From positions 571,148 to 635,147 of the forward strand of contig SMSO01000014.1 in the NCBI GenBank assembly GCA_004764695.1: a DNA stretch of 64,000 bases. The letters run 5' to 3'. Position 1 is the stretch's first letter, and each line of letters starts with the position of its first letter. The DNA is from Schizochytrium sp. TIO01 (lineage: Eukaryota; Sar; Bigyra; Thraustochytrida; Thraustochytriidae). A program made the translations under genes and the position numbers. Positions 20,681 through 30,751 of the stretch are shown here, piece after piece. The notes under the pieces were generated by a model, which ran no database searches, was not told where the DNA came from, and saw only the letters and a program-made list of their open reading frames with translations.

Positions 20681-22939
20681 ATGGCCGAGGTAAACGTCGA
20701 AGAAGCCCTACGCAAGTTGGCAGCCGCTAGCGACGATGCTTTAGCAGAATGCAAGTTTGACCTGCAACACGTGCTGTTTGGATGGCCCTTTTTACTAAGA
20801 TGGATGGCGATCCTGGGCGCCTTGAGCGCGTTTACAGAGTTCGTGCTAGGAAGGCTGGAGTATATCTTCCGCGAGCAGCGCACGAATATCAAAGTCTTAC
20901 GGAGGATGTACCGCGAGCTGACAGTACTAGGAATTATTTCATTTGCTTTGATTGTCATTCGTGACGCCTCCCGTAAACTTGATCTGAACGATATGCACCT
21001 AATTGAATTTGCACATCTTTGGTTATTCACGGTAGGAATTACTTTTATTGTTACAAATGCAACCGTTGCCGTTGTGTTACGGGCATCCAAGTCGCGTTGG
21101 GATGACGCTTTCGCCTATGGTCTTCACCGCTTGCAAAAGCGGTATGAAGAGCTGCAGGGAACAGAAACTGTGTTTCATCGTACCTTACGCTATGCGCTAC
21201 CATTTCATTACTTTGAAATGGACCATCTGATGCAGAAAGTACATCTCTGGGTATTACGCAGACAATTTATTGATCGTAATAAACTACCAGAATCCTTCCA
21301 TTTTAGTAAGTACTTGCGCCGAAGTCTCACTCGACGGGTTCTTAGTGAACTTAAAATTGGTTGGATCAGTTGGGCATTTCTCGGCTTCTGCTTTCTTCTT
21401 GGCTACGGAATTTCTTCAGCTCTAGATGAACCACTCGACTACTTGAACTTGGACTCCGCTTTGGAGATCATTCTCGTCGTTATGCTTGTGCTTCTTGGTA
21501 TTTGTTTTATTCTCAATAAACTCATCCATCTAGGCCTCTACAAATTCTTGCACAAAATTGCTGGCGTTCCACGGCCCTATCAGCTCACAAGCCTTATTCC
21601 ATATTGTGCAGAATTAAACGATGCTGAGCAATCGAGCATTTTGGACCCAACAGGAAGGCTTACAGCTGATGAGGTGCGCCTTGATGAGGTTCTAGCCGAG
21701 GTCAGCGGACATGACAAGCTTCGCTACTCCACAGAGTTTGCCACGCGAAATCTCATTCTCGACATGATCAACGTGGAGACCTATACTGTGAAAGAGGTCC
21801 TGCCTGTCGCTTGGGCCGTCTTTTTCACGAAAGCATTTCGTATTCTAATCCTTGCTCAGGGCTATGCTGCGGGATTCACAATTCTAGTGATTGCTCAATA
21901 TACGTCATCTGTGTTCCAAGGGTGGAGAGCAGGTGCTACAATGGGCATAATCCTTATTCATTGCGTTCAAGTCGGGGTGTTGATTCCCTTCACCATCCGT
22001 AACTATGCACTGTTGAGCTCTGTCGCACGTGTTGAACAGGAAGCACTTGATGTAATCGAGGGAACCTTTTTTTATCAAAAGGAGGCTAATGACACCATCT
22101 ACATCCTCTCGAGTATTCTGTATAATGCTACTCAGCTCATGCTAAACGGCGTCTACCAGCTTGATCACAGGCCTGCACCTAGAACTCGCGAAGAGGCTAT
22201 TCGGGAAGTCTTTATGCTGCTTGACAGTTGTCACAACAACGGCGTGATCCCCCCCTTGCAGCTGCAAAAAGCCTTGCAGCAGCAGCCCTTCCGACGATTT
22301 CTCAAGAGCGCAAGACTTCGCATGGTATTCCGGTCTCTGAACTGCACCAAAGGATTTACCATGGATCGCTGTCGTTTCTTGGTTCTTGGTTTTGATCGCT
22401 TAGAAAAGCTAGACCGCAGATCAATTTCCCATTATCAGCGATGCTTTGCAGGTAGCCGGGTAAAGTGCCATCGTTGTCATCTGCGAGTCCCTGTCATTGA
22501 TATCGAACACCATGCGGATACCTGCCGAGGTCCCAAAATGCCTGGTTTTGTTTCATACCCAAGCGGCGTAACTCACACGAGTGGACGTCCCGAGTCTAAT
22601 AGCACTTCTGGTTCAAATGATTACTACCAGTCTTTTGATGATGAGGCAAATAATAATGGAGACGAAGGACAGGATGATCTTACTGATACTGAGGAACCCT
22701 ACGAAGAACAATCTGAAGGCTCGCACGACGAGGTCAAACACGAAGATGTCATATACGGATCTCGCAAAACAACCACTATGATTGCTCCGGCTACTTCCTA
22801 TGAAGGTTCGAATGAGGATAACTCAGAAACAGCAAGCAGCACGATTTATGATCGCGCGTCAATCAAAAGGGATGCGCAATTTGGTCTGCTTCTACCGTTC
22901 CTTTTACCAAAGTCGCGTCTTGGAAACAGCCATAATTAA
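20681..22939 (+). CDS. MLO-family seven-TM protein with C-terminal EF-like region and C2HC zinc knuckle
   Basis: From ATG 20681 the protein is 752 residues; an upstream in-frame GTG was ignored. It begins MAEVNVEEA and shows the MLO order. TM1 is at about 30-50. YRELTVLGIISFALIV fits the conserved MLO segment after TM1. The third TM follows, then FHFSKYLRRSL at 206-216, then IGWISWAFLGFCFLL and three further TM segments ending near residue 450. Plant MLO proteins are plasma-membrane proteins with calcium-channel activity and a calmodulin-binding tail. Here the tail is different. A helical region resembling degenerate EF-hands (about 505-585) precedes a C-x2-C...H-x3-C zinc knuckle (C596, C599, H611, C615). 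A long acidic, Ser-rich disordered end follows. The seven-TM core supports MLO with good confidence; channel function is inference. Confidence 0.72.
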   Translation: MAEVNVEEALRKLAAASDDALAECKFDLQHVLFGWPFLLRWMAILGALSAFTEFVLGRLEYIFREQRTNIKVLRRMYRELTVLGIISFALIVIRDASRKLDLNDMHLIEFAHLWLFTVGITFIVTNATVAVVLRASKSRWDDAFAYGLHRLQKRYEELQGTETVFHRTLRYALPFHYFEMDHLMQKVHLWVLRRQFIDRNKLPESFHFSKYLRRSLTRRVLSELKIGWISWAFLGFCFLLGYGISSALDEPLDYLNLDSALEIILVVMLVLLGICFILNKLIHLGLYKFLHKIAGVPRPYQLTSLIPYCAELNDAEQSSILDPTGRLTADEVRLDEVLAEVSGHDKLRYSTEFATRNLILDMINVETYTVKEVLPVAWAVFFTKAFRILILAQGYAAGFTILVIAQYTSSVFQGWRAGATMGIILIHCVQVGVLIPFTIRNYALLSSVARVEQEALDVIEGTFFYQKEANDTIYILSSILYNATQLMLNGVYQLDHRPAPRTREEAIREVFMLLDSCHNNGVIPPLQLQKALQQQPFRRFLKSARLRMVFRSLNCTKGFTMDRCRFLVLGFDRLEKLDRRSISHYQRCFAGSRVKCHRCHLRVPVIDIEHHADTCRGPKMPGFVSYPSGVTHTSGRPESNSTSGSNDYYQSFDDEANNNGDEGQDDLTDTEEPYEEQSEGSHDEVKHEDVIYGSRKTTTMIAPATSYEGSNEDNSETASSTIYDRASIKRDAQFGLLLPFLLPKSRLGNSHN

Positions 22940-23362
22940 AGTGATCAAGGCAAGTGGAAAAGAGACGCAGTGATGTCTCTTTGAAATATAGAGAATCGTG
23001 TCGCAAGCTGTCGCAAGTTTTATCTATGTAATTTGTTTAAGTTCTATACTTATATTGTGTTTTTGCTTATGACCTTCAGCAAATCTAAGCACAAAACCCT
23101 GGACTCTACTCATTATTATTTGAAAATCTATCTATCATATGCGTATGCTAGCCATGATTTGAATATTATGAAAAGGTTCATTTGTATCAAGAGCCAAAAG
23201 TGATATTTTTGATTGGTTATTCATCATTTCAAACCTTTAGAACTAGAAAAAATTAAGTTTCGCCTTGTCAAAACTCAAGAAAGCAATGACATGACATGAC
23301 ACTTGCACGCTAAGGCAAGCAAAAAGAAAGAATAAATGTTCAGCTGTAGAGGTCTTTCTTAT
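22940..23362. other. Convergent spacer
   Basis: About 420 AT-rich bases lie between the MLO-like gene (plus) and the ABC transporter (minus). They presumably contain both 3' UTRs; nothing else is seen. A short CATGACATGACA repeat is at about 23288-23301. Confidence 0.5.
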
Positions 23363-25696
23363 TTAGCGCATCTGTCTTTGCACCAAAGTAGAATAGAGCC
23401 CATCATCCTTCTGCAAAAGTTCCTCGTGAGTGCCCCGTTCAGCAATTACACCATCAGAAATGACAAGGATCATCGAGGCGGAACGAATGGTGGAAAGGCG
23501 ATGCGCGATAGTGATACTTGTGCGACCAACCATGACACGATCCAAGGCTTCTTGTACAAGGTGCTCACTTTCAGAATCCAATGCAGAAGTTGCTTCGTCC
23601 AAAAGAATAACATTAGGACGCGCAAGAAGAGCACGTGCAATAGCAATGCGCTGGTTCTGTCCTCCTGACAAGGTCACACCACGCTCACCGACTTGAGTGT
23701 TAAAACCATCAGGAAAGTTGCTGATAAAGCTGTAGGCGTTCGCCTCTTTAGCAGCAGCCTCGATTTCTTCATCGGTGACCTTACGGTGGACACCATAACA
23801 AATGTTATCACGAATAGACATTGCAAAGAGAGTAGGCTGCTGAGAAACGGCACTGACATTGCGGTGGAGCTTGACAGTACTCATATGGCGCAAGTCTTGC
23901 CCAGCGATCGTAATGTAGCCACTATCCGGATCATAAAAGCGTTGAAGGAGGTTGATGATTGTGCTCTTTCCTCCACCACTGGCACCAACGAGGGCTGTTA
24001 CTTGACCTTGCTGGCAGGTAAATGAGACGTCCTCCAGAACTTTGATATCCTTTCGAGAAGGGTAGGCAAATGAAACTTTGTTAAAAACAACATCACCACG
24101 AAGCTCTTCGTTCCAATCACCAGCGCGTCTAGTTGCTGCATCCAGGTGGTTGGCATCTTCTCCTGGCAACAAGGTAGTCTCCGAGCTGTCCTCGTCGGGA
24201 GCGCGGTCAGTGTGGATGTCTGGTTTGCGATCGATAATTGCAAACATTCGTTCTGCACTGCCTACGGCAGACATGACTTGAGAGTAGAGGCCAGAAAGGC
24301 CTCCAAGAGCAGCTGCAAGGTAAACTGTGTACATGAGGAAGCTCAGCAAAGAACCAGCATCGAGACTCGAACTACCACGAATCACTAGACGGCCACCGTA
24401 CCACAAGACTAGAACCATGGCAAGATAAGCTGCAAGACCAATGATTCCCATAAAAGTGCCAAATGCCCATGCTCTGCGTGCGCCGTAGGTATAAGAATCC
24501 TTGATACGAGCGCGGTAGCGCGCTATCTCTGCAGATTCCTTGGAGAAGGAACGAACCGTGCGAATCGAACTGATAGCCTGCTCAGCGGTTTCTCCAGCTT
24601 TAGCGAGGCTATCCTGATAGTTTTTGGATACTCCACGAATGAAGCTACCATAGATACGTGTTCCAATGGCGAGGGCAGGAACCACGGAAAGCATGATTAG
24701 CGTGAGCTGCCAGCTCAGAACAAATAAAACAACTAGACCAACCACAACCTGGGCAATCCAGCGCAGAGACATTGAGACAGTCATAGTCATTGTGTCTTGA
24801 ATAACGCTTGTATCACTGCTAAGTCGGGATTGTAGTTCACCGCTGTTCTCTGTATCAAAGAAACCAATTGGCTGCCGAAGAATGGCTTCGAAAACACGCA
24901 CGCGAAAGCGGGCAACTAAGCGCTCACCACTTAGGTTAAAGAGAGCACCACGAAAGAGAGTAAATACACTCGAGACTACAAAAACTACAATCATGAGCAC
25001 AACTGTGTGGTTCAGGTCTGACTCAGACTTTGAGTGCAAAATCTGGTTGATAAGCTTGCTGAAAAGAGCTGGAACTACCATAGTGGCTGCGGAACTAACC
25101 ATAAGACAGATCAAAGCTGCCGTGAGAATGTAGCGCTCGGGCCATGCCAACAAGAGCAGACGACGAAAGCTTGTTCCAGTACCATGGAGGTGATCGTCGC
25201 CTTGACCGAGTTGAGAGTAATCGTATGAAGAGTCCATTTCAGCATCCGAACGTTCGCCAGGGCTGAGGAGAGGCTCGTCGGCAGGCACGTCCTGATTGTA
25301 TGCTTGGAATCGAGCAACTGAGATAAGGCCAAGATCCAGGAGGGGCAACACAAGACCAAGCCACATCAGGGTATGGATAGAAGCCGAGGCATGGTGAAGA
25401 GGGTGTGCGGTTGCAAGTTTTACGACACTAGTCGTTGAGCATCCAATCATGAAGATTGATACAAAAACTGTTGCGCTAAGAGCCATAAAGGAGCATTGTT
25501 TTGGAGTGCTTCGAATGGCCTGTCTGAGAGCTGCAATCACAAGGATCAGGCTTCGCACCCATGCGAGTGCTACAAGATCTAGGACCGAAGAATTCCAGGT
25601 GTAATCATCTGGACTAAGATCAGAACTCCTCGCCAAAAGACTGAGTATGCCTGCGTCTGCAAGGCCTACGCCTACCAGGCCTAAAGCCATCAACAT
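23363..25696 (-). CDS. ABC-B half transporter, TAP-like
   Basis: From ATG 25696 the protein is 777 residues. About four extra N-terminal membrane segments (residues 1-130) and a short acidic linker come first. The six-TM exporter core (about 180-510) follows, then one nucleotide-binding domain. The domain has Walker A GASGGGKST at 571-579, signature LSGGQ at 676-680, Walker B with D700 in LLDEATSALD, and the H-loop IAHRLS. This arrangement of extra TM domain plus half transporter is that of TAP, TAPL and plant ALS1-type proteins, which act as dimers in lysosome, vacuole or ER membranes. The substrate is unknown. The frame stays open 24 codons further upstream without an ATG and contains GAGGTAAGG, so a small first exon farther upstream cannot be excluded. 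Confidence 0.85.
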   Translation of the reverse strand: MLMALGLVGVGLADAGILSLLARSSDLSPDDYTWNSSVLDLVALAWVRSLILVIAALRQAIRSTPKQCSFMALSATVFVSIFMIGCSTTSVVKLATAHPLHHASASIHTLMWLGLVLPLLDLGLISVARFQAYNQDVPADEPLLSPGERSDAEMDSSYDYSQLGQGDDHLHGTGTSFRRLLLLAWPERYILTAALICLMVSSAATMVVPALFSKLINQILHSKSESDLNHTVVLMIVVFVVSSVFTLFRGALFNLSGERLVARFRVRVFEAILRQPIGFFDTENSGELQSRLSSDTSVIQDTMTMTVSMSLRWIAQVVVGLVVLFVLSWQLTLIMLSVVPALAIGTRIYGSFIRGVSKNYQDSLAKAGETAEQAISSIRTVRSFSKESAEIARYRARIKDSYTYGARRAWAFGTFMGIIGLAAYLAMVLVLWYGGRLVIRGSSSLDAGSLLSFLMYTVYLAAALGGLSGLYSQVMSAVGSAERMFAIIDRKPDIHTDRAPDEDSSETTLLPGEDANHLDAATRRAGDWNEELRGDVVFNKVSFAYPSRKDIKVLEDVSFTCQQGQVTALVGASGGGKSTIINLLQRFYDPDSGYITIAGQDLRHMSTVKLHRNVSAVSQQPTLFAMSIRDNICYGVHRKVTDEEIEAAAKEANAYSFISNFPDGFNTQVGERGVTLSGGQNQRIAIARALLARPNVILLDEATSALDSESEHLVQEALDRVMVGRTSITIAHRLSTIRSASMILVISDGVIAERGTHEELLQKDDGLYSTLVQRQMR

Positions 25697-26954
25697 CTTG
25701 CCACCGTTGCTGTTCAGTACTAGAAGCCCTTTGGCTCCCGGCCTTACCTCGTTTTGTATAACTCTCACAACGAAGCCAAGAGTTTGCAGTACTTTTCGAT
25801 ATCAATCGAAGGGTGCTCTTGGCCCAACAGGCTGATGTCAACGCCAATTCTTCTTGCTGCAAGAACCTGCAGCCACAATAGGAAGCCTCGCAATCAATCG
25901 ATTGATCGATTGGGATTTGTTGCCTCGTGTTTACCAAGCTGGATGGGATGAATCATATTCTTCGCCTCAGCGTTAAATTTTTAATTACTTTTAGGATGAC
26001 GAACTTCATCTATTTTAGCCTACTTTTCCTCCTTTTTTCTTTTTCTTTTTTATTCAACAAATACCACCGATGAAGAAAGAACAAAGAAAATACCGATGAA
26101 AAAAGAACAAAGAAAACATAGGGGAAACCTGAATGAATCCCTCAGAGTTGATATGTAAGCCTGTAAGAAGACGACTCCTTATGGACAGAGGTTGTACATA
26201 TATCATAGGGATGGGGAGTTATCCAAGCTCGAGATGCCACCAATAGATCAGAGATAGACCAAAGATGGGGTGCATGGATACCTTTCGCAACATAGGTCCG
26301 GGCAAGCTGAGAGAATTGTTATCTCCTCTCAATCTCGTTCGATATTGTTATGTTGGTTCATTTCATTACAAAAGGGCAGTTTGAAGATTGCAGGTCTTGG
26401 AGACTTACGTGAGTAACTTTTGCCTGAGGCGCAGAAGAGGTTTAGGAAGCAAGTTAGGAAAACAAGAAGCATTTATCGCATAGGAATATCTTTAATTAAA
26501 AAGACCAAAACAAAAAATAATGATTTCATTCTAGGGTGTTGTAGGAAGGATGATTTTGATGGTCCGAATGAGATCTTACGAAGAGCTTCTTCGATCTTCT
26601 TCGGGCTTCTTTTGATTCTTGTAATTTAGGATTGAATACTACTCTAACTATATATGCATGTGCTTCTCTTGGTTTTAAAACTCCCTGCTTGCATTAAATA
26701 CAAATGAACTGAGTTCATCTAATTGATCCTTGTGATATAAGACTCCTCGTACTACCGGATATATCTTCACAGGGACAGAGTCAGAGAGCAGGAAAATAGG
26801 GCGTGATGTTGACAAAATTGGGAAATGCTCAGTTATAGTTGTTGATTATTTGTTTTCTAACAGGCTCGGTGAACACATGGGGCGCACTGAGAGATGTGTG
26901 ATGTGGTTGGGGTGATGTGAATGGTACTTATGGAACAGCTGCAAGCGCTGAGAT
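25697..26954. other. Spacer between two minus-strand genes
   Basis: About 1.25 kb, AT-rich. It should contain the ABC transporter promoter and the 3' UTR of the NDP-kinase-like gene. A 26-bp direct duplication (26067-26118) and CGATTGATCGATTG repeats (about 25895-25915) stand out. A plus-strand ORF at 26420-26629 has no sign of being real. Confidence 0.45.
26067..26118. repeat. 26-bp tandem duplication
   Basis: The unit ACCGATGAAGAAAGAACAAA plus six bases is repeated once head to tail with two differences. Confidence 0.9.
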
Positions 26955-28229
26955 TTACTGGTTGTTGGCGCGGATGACGGCGAGCTTGTCAAGGACATCA
27001 GCGGTGTCGAGATCCTCGAGGATGTCAAAGATGCTCTGGTTCTTGCCCTCGTAAGCGACCTGGGCGTCGCCCATCCACTCCTTGAGGGTCTCAGCGGGGA
27101 TGCCGAGGGAGAGAGCAGCCTTGGCGAAGCGGTCCTCATCCATGGATGCCTTGAGCCAGTTCATGCGCTCGGCAGAGGCCTCGAAGGGGCTGGCACTAGC
27201 GTGGACACCGTTGTCACCAACGTTGGGCTCCTCAGAAAGTCCAAGGGCCTCCCACTGCTCGTAGATCTTGCGGCGAAGGCTGCCCTCCTCGGCGTCCTTG
27301 GGGTCAGTGCCACCAAGAACCTTGCCACGGAAGTCCTCCCAGGAGAGCTTGTTCGGGTTCCACTCAACAACAAAGTAGTGGATCTTGGCCGGTGCGTTGG
27401 TGTACTTGCCGCGCATGGAGAGGTAGAAACCGTTCATGACGTACATGTCGTCAGCGAGCTTACCGCAGTAGAAGCCACCACCAAACTTGATGAGATCCTC
27501 ACCGCGCTTGAGGTTGCCCCACTTAGCCTCGAGCTCATCACCAGTGATACCGAGCTTCTCGCAGGCATCAGCGGCGTTGTAGACCTTGCCCTCCTCGAGA
27601 GCCTTGGCCCACTCCTCGCCAAAGAGCTTCTTGAACTCACCCTGGCCCTTCTCGGGCACGTTGAGCTCAGAGGGCTTGAGGATAACAGCCTTGCTGGCGA
27701 TGGCGCCGTAGTGGGTGTCAATGAGGCGCTCAGTGTCAATCTTCTTGTGGTCGAGCTCACCCTCGGTCTTGACCTTGATGCCGTTCTTGGCGAAGTCCTC
27801 CTTGACGAGGTCCACAACCTTGTCAGTGACAGCGTGGGGCTTGACGAAGACGAAGGCCTCGTCGACGTTCACAGCAGAGAGGAGAGCGACCTCCTGCTCG
27901 AGCTTGGCCACACGCTCAGAGAGGGAAGAGGACTCAGAGGAGGCCTCCTCAGAGCTGGACTCGACGGCGGGGAGGACATCCTTGACGGCGTCCTCAACCT
28001 TCTCAACGGCGGCAGAGGCCTTCTCGGGAACGCTCTTGGACTCAGACTTGGAGCCACCAGAGAGGCCGAGGGCAAGAAGAACCAAAACACCGGCAGCGGC
28101 AGCACCGGCAGCCTGGGGAGAGACATTGCCGGGGAGACCAGAAGGGGTGGAGCTCATGTTGCGCACGGCAGCACGGCGAGCCTGAAGGCGGGCGATGCCG
28201 GCAGAGCGCCGGGCGACAGAGGAGAGCAT
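26955..28229 (-). CDS. Membrane-anchored NDP-kinase-like protein with a central insertion
   Basis: The protein is 424 residues. The N-terminus (LSSVARRSAGIARLQARRAA) is an Arg/Ala-rich mitochondrial leader, followed by a hydrophobic anchor at about 38-58 and an acidic Ser/Glu-rich stalk. From about 124 it matches nucleoside diphosphate kinase: FVFVKPHAV (K130, the KPDAV site), THYGAI (the Tyr site), VLGGTDPKDAEEGSLR (the G-x-T-x-P segment), then NGVHASAS with H343 in the place of the phospho-histidine. About 100 residues not found in ordinary NDP kinases lie between the Tyr site and the second half (about 183-285). The expected role is phosphate transfer between nucleotides, probably facing a mitochondrial compartment; activity is inferred. 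Codon choice is extreme (AAG, GAG, CTC, ACC), unlike its neighbours, which points to very high expression. Confidence 0.75.
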   Translation of the reverse strand: MLSSVARRSAGIARLQARRAAVRNMSSTPSGLPGNVSPQAAGAAAAGVLVLLALGLSGGSKSESKSVPEKASAAVEKVEDAVKDVLPAVESSSEEASSESSSLSERVAKLEQEVALLSAVNVDEAFVFVKPHAVTDKVVDLVKEDFAKNGIKVKTEGELDHKKIDTERLIDTHYGAIASKAVILKPSELNVPEKGQGEFKKLFGEEWAKALEEGKVYNAADACEKLGITGDELEAKWGNLKRGEDLIKFGGGFYCGKLADDMYVMNGFYLSMRGKYTNAPAKIHYFVVEWNPNKLSWEDFRGKVLGGTDPKDAEEGSLRRKIYEQWEALGLSEEPNVGDNGVHASASPFEASAERMNWLKASMDEDRFAKAALSLGIPAETLKEWMGDAQVAYEGKNQSIFDILEDLDTADVLDKLAVIRANNQ

Positions 28230-29387
28230 CTTAAGTGGAGGTTGAAGGACGAAAGCCGAAAGGGGTTCGCAGGCGAAACGTCGATGGGGGTTTGCTGCCT
28301 TCTGACGCCTGAAGCGATGGTGATGATGCTCTCGAAGTGCTCTTTTAAAAGATTTTATCGTGAAAAGTAATAAAAAACTATGTAAAAAAGATTTTCTTTT
28401 TAGCTGCACCTGCAGTAAAAGAAAGATATAAGTAGTAATCAGCTTTCAAGAGATAGAGACCATAATCGTGGTTGAAAACTAATGATAATAAAAATAAATA
28501 AGAGAAATTGGTGCTTTCGTTGGCCTGATCTAACCTTCTTCTGCAGCCCTTCGCTAAGGTGGCATTCGGGCTGTGAACAAATGCCGTCATGCTTTGTTCT
28601 CTTTGCGACTAATCTTCGATCTTCTGAGATCAGTGGTGGTAGAGGAGAGGATATTAGGTACTCCCAGTGAGTATCTTTTCTTTTTCTTTTTCTGTAAATC
28701 GGCTGTAGAATAGAAATTTTATTTAGAAGTAATAGGTACTCCTTCGATTGATTCAGGACTCTTGCTTGAATGGAAGTTGGAGTTCTTACTGTTCTTGAAG
28801 AATTGATGCCCTGAGATTCGCATGGCATGAGCACACAGAGCATACTACATAGCATCACCTCCAACGCACGCGCAATGCAGCGAATGACCCCCTGAAGACC
28901 ACGGCCCATCAGACTTACTCTGGCGATACCATCCTCATTTTGATAAAAGTTTACATTTTGTTTGATAAAAGACAACTTTCACAGAGAAGAAAAGAAAAGA
29001 AAAGAAACAAGAAAACAACTTTCACTTCTAAAAACAAAGACCTCTTAGCAGCTTTGTATAGTAGCTAGTAGGACTTGCCAGAGAAATTATAATTTTGTGT
29101 GGTGGGACCTGTAGTAAGAGTCAGATAACAGCTTCTAGGGTACCCAGGCCGGGTTTGGGTGGAGCAGGATCGCTATGAAGGCGATCATCAAGCGAAGAAG
29201 GTCGCAAAAAAGCGCAATTGAGAGTGAGAAAAAGGAGCTCAAGGCGCCCAGAGAGTGCCTGATGCCACAATGTACGATACATGCAGCTTCAACCAGCACC
29301 GCAGGAAAGATACTGCCTTGTAGCAAATATATATCCTTCAGGTTGCAAGTTTTGCAGTTCACCTCAAGCTTTTTTGCTTTTTTCTTT

Positions 29388-29421
29388 TTTCTTTCTTTCT
29401 TTCTTTCTTTCTTTCTTTTCT
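29388..29421. repeat. (TTTC)n microsatellite
   Basis: Eight or so TTTC units; a related TTTTTC hexamer run follows at 29592-29620. Confidence 0.95.
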
Positions 29422-30080
29422 TTAAAGATGAAGAAAGATGGAATTGAATGGAATAGAGACGATTGACGCGGAGGATACGGATATGGGCTAGATACGGAAT
29501 ACTTTAGAAGGAGAAAGATATATTCGAGATAGTTGGTGCGAAATACCAGACTGCGTGATACCGCAGGCGTAGTTGCTATTGTATTCAAGCTGTTTCTTTT
29601 TCTTTTTCTTTTTCTTTTTAGTACTGTTCCTCATACAGAGATATAAATTGATCATTAAATAGAAAGAGAGACAAAACTTTTCTCTAAATTCCTTTTCGTG
29701 GTTTTTAGTTTACATTACATCCAAAGGTTTGTAGATAATAGTTGATCAAAGTTGGGCTTTGCAAAGATTGGATAATCGATGATGAAGAAGACGATCACGC
29801 TGACAGGAGTTGACTTGAGCATCGGTCGAGACGCATGGGAGCTTTTTCCTAGACATTGCCCTTGGGACCGAGCTTCTGCGAGAGCTGATAGCTCTTTAGC
29901 GACCTGGATGGGTCTTTTCCGTAGCTGGTGAGAGGCTCGATCGAGGATGCATGGATGCAAAAGCAGAAAAGCCCTGTCCTTCGTTTTCTGTTCCTTTTAC
30001 AAGTAGGCTCCAGGTATCTAAGTGGTGCATCCTCTCCGTGCACCAGTGAATTCTGAGATACAATGCGCCATTCACCCAGC

Positions 30081-30120
30081 ATTCATTCATTCACTCATTC
30101 ATCTATTCATTCATTCGCTC
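30081..30120. repeat. (ATTC)n microsatellite
   Basis: Imperfect ATTC tetranucleotide repeat. The same unit recurs at 45251-45280 and at the right end of the window. Confidence 0.9.
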
Positions 30121-30192
30121 ATACGTTCATGGCCTCACGATTTTAACATCTTCAGTGGGATGGAGATCCACGCATGGCCAAAGCCCAAAAGC

Positions 30193-30474
30193 TTAGCTAA
30201 GTATCGCTGCTGGTTGCAGCGGAAGCGTATGTATAGAGCTTGGTGCTTCATAAATGGCCACCGCAGTGAAAGGAAAACAAGCAGACCTTATGGAATACCA
30301 AGAGAACATAAGGGCGTTTATCTTAGCTAGCTCTAGAGGAAGCGCGTGTAATGCTGTTTGTTCGCTTGCAGCAAATAAATAACTTGGAGCCGTAGATTGG
30401 GGCAAAAGGTTGATATCGCGCAGAACCTGCCATTGAAAATAGCTGTACCTATATGGATTGCCATGGATTGCCAT
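30193..30474 (-). CDS. Doubtful 93-aa ORF
   Basis: An ATG at 30474 (inside a CCATGGATTGCCATGG duplication) opens 93 codons of moderately hydrophobic, aromatic-rich sequence with no recognisable domain. It is reported because it is the longest ATG ORF in the spacer between the NDP-kinase-like gene and REV3. Chance is a fair explanation. Confidence 0.2.
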   Translation of the reverse strand: MAIHGNPYRYSYFQWQVLRDINLLPQSTAPSYLFAASEQTALHALPLELAKINALMFSWYSIRSACFPFTAVAIYEAPSSIHTLPLQPAAILS

Positions 30475-30551
30475 GGAGATGTCGAGAGCTTGTGCTTGCG
30501 TGTGAAAGATTTTGTAAAATAAACACTCATCGTGCACGAGTGCCGACTAAT

Positions 30552-30751
30552 TGGCAGGCGAAATTGATCTTCGCTGGCCCAAGGTATATGATAAAGCTGC
30601 TAACTTGAAAGTAGACTTGGACAAAGCTTACTCGTTCATCGATTCACGCATTCATTTATTTCGTGGCGGGAGTGCCTGGACCAAAGGAAATGCAACAAAG
30701 CGGCGAGCGTTCCCCTTTAGTTTCCCGCCTCTTCGTTCGCAGATTCCATGA
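30552..30751 (+). CDS. Possible 3' exon of an unrecognised gene
   Basis: The sequence CTAATTGGCAG at 30548-30558 resembles a branch point plus acceptor. The frame that follows (EIDLRWPKVYDKAANLKVDL and on) is open to TGA 30749-30751 and has a balanced, protein-like composition, but no ATG. It could be a terminal exon of about 64 codons. The upstream exon is not identified; a 56-codon ATG ORF at 30160-30330 is one candidate. Confidence 0.22.

Noticed and set aside
20542-21090. A 182-codon minus-strand open frame over the MLO-like gene start
   Set aside because: It overlaps the conserved first part of the MLO core on the other strand and shows no domain.
27201-28370. A 389-codon open frame on the plus strand opposite the NDP-kinase-like gene
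   Set aside because: Its Leu/Val/Glu/Gly-rich translation is the reverse reading of a strongly biased gene whose protein matches a known family; the openness comes from the missing TAA/TTA/CTA codons on the other strand.
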